From Planctomycetia bacterium (GTDB lineage Bacteria; Planctomycetota; Planctomycetia; Gemmatales; Gemmataceae), in NCBI GenBank assembly GCA_025356615.1, contig JANXSH010000614.1, positions 1 to 6,456 of the forward strand: 6,456 nt of DNA, in the 5' to 3' direction. Within the stretch, counting starts at the first letter, position 1; each line of letters begins with the position of its first letter. The notes beneath the pieces were generated by a model. That model was not told where the DNA came from and ran no database searches. It saw only the letters and a list, made by a program, of their open reading frames with translations. A program made the translations under genes and the position numbers. Below are positions 1-6,456 of the stretch, in pieces.

Positions 1-15
1 GGTCGAATTCCGCCA

Positions 16-1944
16 TCAGACATCGACCTCGTTGATCGCCACCTCGCCGGCCCGGTCCATCACGAAGCGGTGCCGTTGCCCCGCGTCCTTGCCGAGGAGA
101 TCGACGAACGTCCGGTCCGTCTCGAGGATCGAGTCGATCTCCACCTTGAGAAGGATGCGATGCCGCGCGTCGAGCGTCGTCTCGCCGAGTTCCTTCGCGT
201 CCATCTCGCCCAGCCCCTTGAAGCGCATGATCACCGGCGTGGCGTTCGCGCGCAGGCCCGCGAGGATCTTCGCCTTGTGGGCGTCGTCGCGCGCCCAGTG
301 CCTCTCCTTGCCCACGTCGATGCGGTAGAGCGGCGGCTGGGCGAGGTAGACGTGACCCCGGCGGATCAGGTCCGGCATGTGCCGGAAGAAGAACACCAGC
401 AGCAGCGTCGAGATGTGCATCCCGTCGGCGTCGGCGTCCATCAGGAGGATGATCTTGCCGTAGCGCAGGCCGGCCGGGTCGAACTTCTCGCCCGCGCCGG
501 TGCCGATCGCCGAGACGAGGTCGTTGAGTTCCGCGTTGGTCAGCGCCTTGCTCAGGGCAAGCCCCTCGGAGTTGAGGATCTTGCCCCGCAGCGGCAAGAT
601 GGCCTGGGTGCGGTTGTTGCGTCCCTGCTTGGCCGACCCGCCGGCGCTGTCGCCCTCGACGATGAACAGCTCGGTCTCCCCCACGTTGGTCGATTTGCAG
701 TCGGCGAGTTTGCCGGGCAGGTTGAGCCGGCGCGAGGTGACGCTCTTGCGCTTGACCTCGGCGATGGCCTCGCGGGACGCCAGCCGGGCGCGGGCCGAGA
801 GGATGATTCGCCCGACGATCTGGTCGGCGGCGGTGCGGTTGGCGTTGAGCCACGCCTCCAGGCCCGAGCGGACGAAGTTATCGACGACGGCGGCCATCTC
901 GGCGTTGTTGAGTCGGTCCTTCGTCTGGCCCTGGAACATCGGCTCGCGGACGAAGACGGACAGGACGCCGACGATGCCCTCGCGGATGTCTTCGGCGGAT
1001 ATTTCTAGTCCTTTTATCTTCACATCATGAGTGGCGACGTAGTTGCGGACAGCCTTGGTGATGCCCGCCTTGAAGCCGTTCTCGTGGGTGCCCCCGCCCG
1101 CCGTTCGGATGCCGTTGACGTAGGAGCGGATGTCCTCGCTGGTGGACTCGGTCCACTGGAGGGCGACCTCGGCGCGGTCGCCCTCCTTGCGCGCGAGCAG
1201 GAACGGCGCGTCGGTGACGGTCGGCTTCTGGTTCTCGGCGATGATCTTCGGGAGGAACGTCGGGATGCCGCCCTCGTGCGTCAGGTCGAACGTCTCGCCG
1301 GTGACCTTGTTCTCGAAGACGATCTTCAACCCGGCGTGGATGTAGGCCATGTCCTCGAGCCGGGAGCGGATCAGTTCCCCGTCGAACTGCGTCTTGCGGA
1401 AGATGTCGGGGTCCGGCTCGAAGTAGATCGTCGTGCCGTGCCCTCGGACGTTGCCGAGTTCCTTCAACTCCGAGGCGACCTTGCCGCGCGCGAAGGTCTG
1501 CTCGTACTCGCTGCCGTCGCGGCGGATCGTGGCGACGAGCTTCCTCGACAGCGCGGTGACGACCGACGAGCCGACGCCGTGCAGGCCGCCGGAGTAGGTG
1601 TAGCCGTTCGTCTGCCCGAACTTGCCGCCGGCGTGGAGTGTCGTCAGGATCAGCTCGAGGGTGGGCCGGTTGTGCTTGGGGTGCATGTCCACGGGGATGC
1701 CGCGCCCGTTGTCGGTGACGCCGACCGCGTCGCCCTTGCCATACAGAGTGACCGTGATGACATCGGCGTGTCCGTTGAGGTACTCGTCCACGGAGTTATC
1801 GACGATCTCCCAGACGAGGTGGTGCAGCCCGTTGCGGTCCACGTCGCCGATGTACATCGCGGGCCGCTTGCGGACCGGCTCCAGCCCCTCGAGGACGATG
1901 ATGTCCTCCCCGGTGTAACGTGTCGGCTTCGTTAGTGCGCTCAT
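16..1944 (-). CDS. gyrB: Type IIA DNA topoisomerase B subunit (GyrB/ParE family)
   Basis: 642 residues, complete. This is the ATPase and TOPRIM subunit that pairs with the A subunit encoded upstream to pass one DNA duplex through another. The GHKL ATPase fold occupies about residues 15-230: catalytic base E46 with N50 in EIVDNSVDE, adenine-contacting D78 in TDNGRGIP, glycine-rich lid at 118-126 (SGGLHGVGS), and R142 at the position of the aminocoumarin-binding arginine (E. coli R136). The transducer carries the QTK loop (K342 in QTKDRL). The TOPRIM metal site is E430 in EGDSAGGSAKQGR plus D503/D505/D507 in DADADG. The family C-terminal region includes RFKGLGEMDAKEL (574-586). The length matches short GyrB and ParE proteins, with no large insertion of the E. 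coli GyrB kind. PPLYRIDVGKE (537-547) resembles ParE, so parE is a real alternative. The ATG at 1944 fits the family N terminus but has only a weak AGAG upstream; a heptamer repeat lies just beyond. The family call is nearly certain, gyrase versus topo IV is not. Confidence 0.96.
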   Translation of the reverse strand: MSALTKPTRYTGEDIIVLEGLEPVRKRPAMYIGDVDRNGLHHLVWEIVDNSVDEYLNGHADVITVTLYGKGDAVGVTDNGRGIPVDMHPKHNRPTLELILTTLHAGGKFGQTNGYTYSGGLHGVGSSVVTALSRKLVATIRRDGSEYEQTFARGKVASELKELGNVRGHGTTIYFEPDPDIFRKTQFDGELIRSRLEDMAYIHAGLKIVFENKVTGETFDLTHEGGIPTFLPKIIAENQKPTVTDAPFLLARKEGDRAEVALQWTESTSEDIRSYVNGIRTAGGGTHENGFKAGITKAVRNYVATHDVKIKGLEISAEDIREGIVGVLSVFVREPMFQGQTKDRLNNAEMAAVVDNFVRSGLEAWLNANRTAADQIVGRIILSARARLASREAIAEVKRKSVTSRRLNLPGKLADCKSTNVGETELFIVEGDSAGGSAKQGRNNRTQAILPLRGKILNSEGLALSKALTNAELNDLVSAIGTGAGEKFDPAGLRYGKIILLMDADADGMHISTLLLVFFFRHMPDLIRRGHVYLAQPPLYRIDVGKERHWARDDAHKAKILAGLRANATPVIMRFKGLGEMDAKELGETTLDARHRILLKVEIDSILETDRTFVDLLGKDAGQRHRFVMDRAGEVAINEVDV

Positions 1945-1956
1945 AGCGGTCTCTGG

Positions 1957-1991
1957 AGTGTTCAGTGTTCAGTGTTCAGTGTTCAGTGTTC
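1957..1991. repeat. Heptamer tandem repeat, five perfect AGTGTTC copies
   Basis: Five consecutive perfect copies of AGTGTTC (GAACACT on the coding strand of gyrB) fill 1957-1991, followed by a partial AG. The array ends 12 nt upstream of the gyrB start and so occupies most of the gyrB leader. The copies are identical, which suggests slippage-type growth or recent origin. Reading through it produces short Phe-Ser-Val-Gln-Cys peptides that should not be annotated as genes. Similar heptamer arrays occur between genes in some environmental bacterial genomes; I recall this as a general pattern and have not checked it. Confidence 0.95.
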
Positions 1992-2002
1992 AGGATTGTA
2001 TT

Positions 2003-2047
2003 GACCCCAACGGGGTCGCATGTTGCAGCCCAGGGCAACGCCCTGGG
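2003..2047. repeat. Pair of perfect GC-rich hairpins (REP-like element)
   Basis: Two perfect inverted repeats lie between the second uma2 gene and gyrB. Hairpin 1 is GACCCC-AAC-GGGGTC at 2003-2017 (6-bp stem). Hairpin 2 is CCCAGGGC-AAC-GCCCTGGG at 2029-2047 (8-bp stem). Both have the same AAC triloop (GTT on the minus strand), and 11 nt separate them. No T tract follows either one on the minus strand, so they are not classical intrinsic terminators. The identical loops and tandem layout suggest a dispersed palindromic intergenic repeat. In the minus-strand transcript they would form right after the uma2 stop and could protect the upstream RNA or dampen read-through to gyrB. Confidence 0.8.
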
Positions 2048-2056
2048 GAATGCGTC

Positions 2057-2608
2057 TCAGGCGAAGACCTCATCGACGGTGATGCGCCAGTCGGGGACGG
2101 CCGGTTCGGCGTCGGCGGTCTGTCCGCGCCGGAAGAGGACGGCGGGTTGATGGCGACGATAGCAGGTGATCGTATGTGCCAACGGGTCCACGTCCCAGAC
2201 GACGAGGGTGCCGGCCTGGAAGTAGTCCTCGCGCTTGTCGGCCATCTCTGCTTCGGCGGCGTTACCGTACTCGTTCTCGCTGCGGATCTCGACGGCGAAC
2301 GTCGGCGGGTTTTCGATGAACCGCATGTCATTTGCCGGGAAGGGACCGACGAAATACGCAGCGTCTGGCATGAAAGATTGACGGCCCGAGGGAAGGATTG
2401 GGACCGTGAATCCCATACCGTCCGGGTAGGCTTCCCCCACGCCACGCGCCCTCGCATAATCGTCGAGGTGTCGGGCGATCAAGAACGAGAGTCTACCAGG
2501 GCGGCGTCCCGAAGCCATGATCTCCACGATCCTTCCGTTGATTAGTTCGGCTTTGCCATCGTGTCGATACAGGTCGTCGATGGTCGCCGTTCGTGGGGGA
2601 GCCGTCAT
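2057..2608 (-). CDS. Uma2-family (DUF820) PD-(D/E)XK-type nuclease-like protein, second copy
   Basis: 183 residues, complete. Uma2 proteins have a restriction-endonuclease-like fold, but their cellular role is not established. The catalytic pattern is complete: D82 in MPDAAYF, E107 in FAVEIRS, K125 in ADKREDYFQAG, then the family VVWDVDP at 136-142. No signal peptide or membrane segment is visible. I chose ATG at 2608 because AAGGAGG (2615-2621) lies 6 nt before it and the N terminus then matches its neighbour (MTAPPR); an in-frame GTG at 2611 is the alternative. The start shares one base with the stop of the upstream uma2 gene (TGATG), which implies translational coupling. It is a tandem paralogue of that gene, with 148 of 183 residues identical by hand count and no gaps. 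Most radical differences fall in residues 38-64. The family call is strong, function unknown. Confidence 0.9.
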   Translation of the reverse strand: MTAPPRTATIDDLYRHDGKAELINGRIVEIMASGRRPGRLSFLIARHLDDYARARGVGEAYPDGMGFTVPILPSGRQSFMPDAAYFVGPFPANDMRFIENPPTFAVEIRSENEYGNAAEAEMADKREDYFQAGTLVVWDVDPLAHTITCYRRHQPAVLFRRGQTADAEPAVPDWRITVDEVFA

Positions 2609-3171
2609 CACATACCTCCTTCAGCAAAGACATCCTCGACGGTGATGCGCCATCCGGGGACGGCGAGTTCGGCGTCGGCGGTCTGGCCGCGCCGGAACGT
2701 CACGGGGGGTTGGTGACGGCGATAGGCGGTGATCGTCTCGGCCAGCGGGTCCACGTCCCACACGACGAGGGTGCCTGCCTGGAAGTAATCCTCGCGCTTA
2801 TCGGCCATCTCTTCTTCTGCGGCATTGCCGTAGTCGTTCTCGCTGCGTACCTCCACGGCGAAGGTCGGCGGGCCTTCGTTGAATCGCATGTCATTTGCTG
2901 CGAAGGGGCCGGTGAAATAGGACGCATCCGGCGAAAATGACTGGCGACCCGAGGGGAGAAGCGGAACCGCAAAGCCCATGTTGTCGGTGTAGGCTTCTCC
3001 GATACCCGTCGCATCCGCATAGTCATCGAGACGACGGAAGATTCGACCCGCGACTCGGTTTGGACGCCGCCCTGAAGCCATGAGTTCGACAATCCTTCCG
3101 TTGATTAGTTCGGCTTTGCCCTCATGCCGATACAGGTCATCGAGAGTTGCGTAGCGCGGGGGAGCGGTCAT
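2608..3171 (-). CDS. Uma2-family (DUF820) PD-(D/E)XK-type nuclease-like protein, first copy
   Basis: 187 residues, complete, in the Uma2/DUF820 family. The putative active site is D82 in SPDASYF, E107 in FAVEVRS and K125 in ADKREDYFQAG, followed by VVWDVDP (136-142). The N-terminal part carries the family-typical lead-in (DDLYRHEGKAELINGRIVEL, residues 11-30). It ends with an extra EGGM tail not present in the paralogue; those codons contain the ribosome-binding site of the next gene. I chose ATG at 3171 over an in-frame GTG at 3186 because AGGAGG (3178-3183) lies 6 nt before the ATG and would be inside the coding region if GTG were used. The gene begins 11 nt after the gyrA stop, so it is very likely on the same transcript. 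Substrate and role are unknown; in this family both selfish and host-adapted roles are conceivable. Confidence 0.91.
   Translation of the reverse strand: MTAPPRYATLDDLYRHEGKAELINGRIVELMASGRRPNRVAGRIFRRLDDYADATGIGEAYTDNMGFAVPLLPSGRQSFSPDASYFTGPFAANDMRFNEGPPTFAVEVRSENDYGNAAEEEMADKREDYFQAGTLVVWDVDPLAETITAYRRHQPPVTFRRGQTADAELAVPGWRITVEDVFAEGGM
2615..2621 (-). promoter_or_regulatory. Ribosome-binding site of second uma2 gene, inside first uma2
   Basis: AAGGAGG on the minus strand, 6 nt before the ATG at 2608, is embedded in the last sense codons of the upstream uma2 gene. It decides the start of the second copy and, with the TGATG junction, indicates coupled translation by terminating or re-initiating ribosomes. 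Confidence 0.8.
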
Positions 3172-3177
3172 GATCTT

Positions 3178-3182
3178 CCTCC

Positions 3183-3183
<1 letters not shown>
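3178..3183 (-). promoter_or_regulatory. Ribosome-binding site of first uma2 gene, overlapping gyrA stop
   Basis: AGGAGG on the minus strand begins on the last base of the gyrA TGA and lies 6 nt before the uma2 ATG at 3171. It supports the ATG start over the GTG at 3186 and means ribosomes ending gyrA stop on top of this site. Confidence 0.8.
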
Positions 3184-5555
<2,372 letters not shown>

Positions 5556-5787
5556 GGAATGCCTGCTCCCGTCGTGGTCGAACGTCGAAGTCGATTAGGG
5601 ACAATTCTAGTCAGACCGGGTAGGTACACACCAGTTCAACCGTTCGGTGATGTCGTAACGATCCCTCACCGGAGTGGGCATGGTAGTGATAATTTGTACA
5701 CAAAGCAAGGTCGGAAGGAGGCGCGCGGAGGAAGGTGAAGCTAGCGGTTGCACCGCCGGGCTTGGGCAAACGGATGATGGCTCTGTT
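5556..5787. other. gyrA leader / intergenic region
   Basis: 232 bases upstream of gyrA without a supportable gene. It should hold the promoter for the gyrA-uma2-uma2 cluster, but I see no good sigma70-type pair. A TAGAAT (minus strand, 5604-5609) lacks a properly spaced -35 box; the nearest TTGAAC is 24 nt away. A nested inverted repeat lies at 5645-5671, and a short 5-bp-stem hairpin at 5744-5756 has no T run. Small peptides can be read here, but none has a clear ribosome-binding site or recognisable sequence. Confidence 0.6.
5645..5671. promoter_or_regulatory. Nested inverted repeat in gyrA leader, possible operator or RNA hairpin
   Basis: Outer arms CGGTGA (5645-5650) and TCACCG (5666-5671) flank an inner palindrome TCGT-A-ACGA (5653-5661). 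It lies about 90-116 bases upstream of the gyrA start. It could bind a regulator or fold in the leader RNA. Short arms like these also arise by chance in GC-rich DNA, so this is a weak call. Confidence 0.3.
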
Positions 5788-6157
5788 TCACCGGCGAGCA
5801 AGGATTTCTTTCGCCGAAGCCAACCCAGTGTCTCCGCAGGAGCATCCCATGTGGTCCTCCCCGACCGAGGAAGACGCGATCCGCACCAAGCGGTAGACGG
5901 TCTCGCCCGTCGCGAGTCGCTCCGGCTGAAGTTCGGGCATGTGAATCCCTTCTGGGATCGCCGGATACTCCTGTCCGTCAGATCCGATCACTCGGGAGAG
6001 ATCGTATTTGTACTTGGCAGAATGAAGGAACGCCGGGAAATTCTGCCGAGAGTAGGGGGATCGCTACGTCGGGCCGTGCGGGGCGACGGTAGAACAGGGA
6101 TCCGGCTTCGTCGATGACGAGGAGTGTTGGCCCGGCACAAAGCAGGATGTGCGTCAT
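5788..6157 (-). pseudogene. Frameshifted unknown gene (about 122 codons if repaired)
   Basis: From ATG at 6157 the minus strand reads MTHILLCAGPTLLVIDEAG and onward to a TGA at 5980-5978. A second frame is open from about 6063 and carries a coding-like tract (FPAFLHSAKYKYDLSRV, then GSDGQEYPAIPEGIHM) down to the stop at 5788. Removing one base from the C5 run (G5 on the plus strand, 6055-6059) joins the two into one product of about 122 residues, with the junction VAIPYSRQNF. GGAGGGAG (6167-6174) lies 9 nt before the ATG. The joined product has balanced protein-like composition, no membrane segment and a CSC motif near its end. I do not recognise the family. Either the gene is decayed or the homopolymer length is a sequence error. 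A downstream-only start at GTG 5991 would give 67 residues, which I consider less likely. Confidence 0.42.
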
Positions 6158-6158
6158 C

Positions 6159-6456
6159 CTAATTTACTCCCTCCACCAACCGGACGATGAGCGGAATGCC
6201 CTGGTGGTGGGCTACCGCCCGGTGGAAACGGTGTCTTCTAGATCCACGTCTGCCTCATGCGCATAGCTCTCGACCGACACCGACATTTGATGATCGAAGG
6301 AGTGGAAGAATCGATCGATCAAGTCGTCGCGCCTTCGCGATGTCCGGCACACGATGGACCGGAAGCGCCTCCCCACTCGATTCTATTCCCGATGGATCTC
6401 CGCTCGGAGGGCGTGGATCTTGCCGTTGCGCACCTCGACGATGATGTCCGGGTTCG
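6159..6456 (-). pseudogene. Frameshifted 3' part of unknown gene, runs off window edge
   Basis: Minus-strand coding-like pieces follow one another in shifting frames: NPDIIVEVRNGKIHALRAE from the window edge to a TAG at 6385-6383; SSGEALPVHRVPDIAKA; DDLIDRFFHSFDHQ followed by MSVSVESYAHEADVDLEDTV; and FHRAVAHHQGIPLIVRLVEG ending at a TAG at 6161-6159. Three single-base corrections make them one frame of roughly 98 residues: one base more near 6385-6388, one base fewer near 6329, and one T more in the TTT run (AAA on the plus strand, 6226-6228). The final stop is followed by one base and then the ATG of the next gene, a normal operon-style junction. The 5' part lies outside the window. I do not recognise the family. 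The explanation is either decay or sequencing error; an all-chance origin is less likely but possible. Confidence 0.38.
6167..6174 (-). promoter_or_regulatory. Candidate ribosome-binding site for the frameshifted gene starting at 6157
   Basis: GGAGGGAG on the minus strand, 9 nt before the ATG at 6157 and inside the last codons of the preceding coding-like tract. It supports reading both damaged tracts as an original gene pair. Confidence 0.4.

Noticed and set aside
70..1935. Long plus-strand open frames (about 312 and 302 codons) opposite gyrB
   Set aside because: They are antisense to a clearly conserved gene and rich in Arg, Asp, Val, Leu and Gly, as expected for the complement of GC-rich coding DNA.
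2003..2047. Intrinsic terminator between uma2 and gyrB
   Set aside because: The stems are strong, but no T tract follows either hairpin on the minus strand.
1958..2545. Plus-strand frames beginning MFSVQCSVFSVQ
   Set aside because: The start is just the translated heptamer array, and the rest is antisense to an intact uma2 gene.
5604..5639. TAGAAT and TTGAAC as a gyrA promoter
   Set aside because: The spacing is 24 nt instead of about 17, and the -35 match is poor.
5744..5756. Hairpin GCGGT-TGC-ACCGC as a terminator of the damaged gene
   Set aside because: It has only a 5-bp stem and no T run.
5607..5801. 64-codon minus-strand frame just upstream of gyrA
   Set aside because: It starts at TTG, has no clear ribosome-binding site, is rich in Pro and Ser, and resembles nothing I recognise.
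5674..6117. Plus-strand frame of 147 codons
   Set aside because: It is the longest unbroken frame in the right region, but it is Arg-rich, has less G or C at third positions by eye than the opposing frame, and the minus strand there reads more like protein. It remains the main alternative to the damaged minus-strand gene.
6187..6444. Plus-strand frame of 85 codons at the right edge
   Set aside because: Its Arg/Ser/Pro-rich translation lies opposite the more protein-like minus-strand tracts, and no ribosome-binding site is seen.

Overview
The window is high-GC bacterial DNA. Its core is a minus-strand gene cluster, read right to left in the given coordinates: type IIA topoisomerase A subunit (gyrA/parC family, 5555 to 3183), two tandem Uma2-family (DUF820) nuclease-like genes (3171 to 2608 and 2608 to 2057), and type IIA topoisomerase B subunit (gyrB/parE family, 1944 to 16). 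No species can be named. High GC, abundant Uma2-type genes and short intergenic repeats (a GAACACT/AGTGTTC heptamer array and paired GC-rich hairpins) would fit Planctomycetota or a similar environmental lineage, but this is an inference from general knowledge and not a measured result.

Topoisomerase genes. Both are full length and have every catalytic motif I looked for: GHKL ATPase and TOPRIM residues in the B subunit, and the active-site tyrosine with its preceding arginine in the A subunit. Together they form an A2B2 enzyme that passes one DNA duplex through another using ATP. Gyrase versus topoisomerase IV cannot be settled here. The A subunit lacks a GyrA box in its first C-terminal blade and has an RGGKG motif in its last blade. 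The B subunit has no large TOPRIM insertion and has ParE-like wording near its C terminus. The symbols gyrA and gyrB are the nearest family names. The A subunit also has unusual residues at positions known from quinolone resistance.

Uma2 pair. Two intact paralogues of 187 and 183 residues (148 of 183 aligned positions identical by hand count, no gaps) sit between the topoisomerase genes. gyrA and the first uma2 are 11 nt apart, with the ribosome-binding site directly on the gyrA stop. The two uma2 genes overlap as TGATG. These three genes look co-transcribed and translationally coupled. The last uma2 gene is separated from gyrB by 112 nt (1945 to 2056) holding two perfect hairpins and five copies of a heptamer that ends 12 nt before the gyrB start.

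Right end. 5556 to 5787 is the gyrA leader with a small nested inverted repeat. From 5788 to 6456 no frame gives a convincing intact gene, but the minus strand shows two consecutive coding-like tracts that become continuous if a few single-base indels are corrected. They join as TAG-G-ATG like a normal operon junction. I read them as two frameshifted genes, from decay or from sequence error at homopolymers, of unrecognised function; the upstream one runs off the window.
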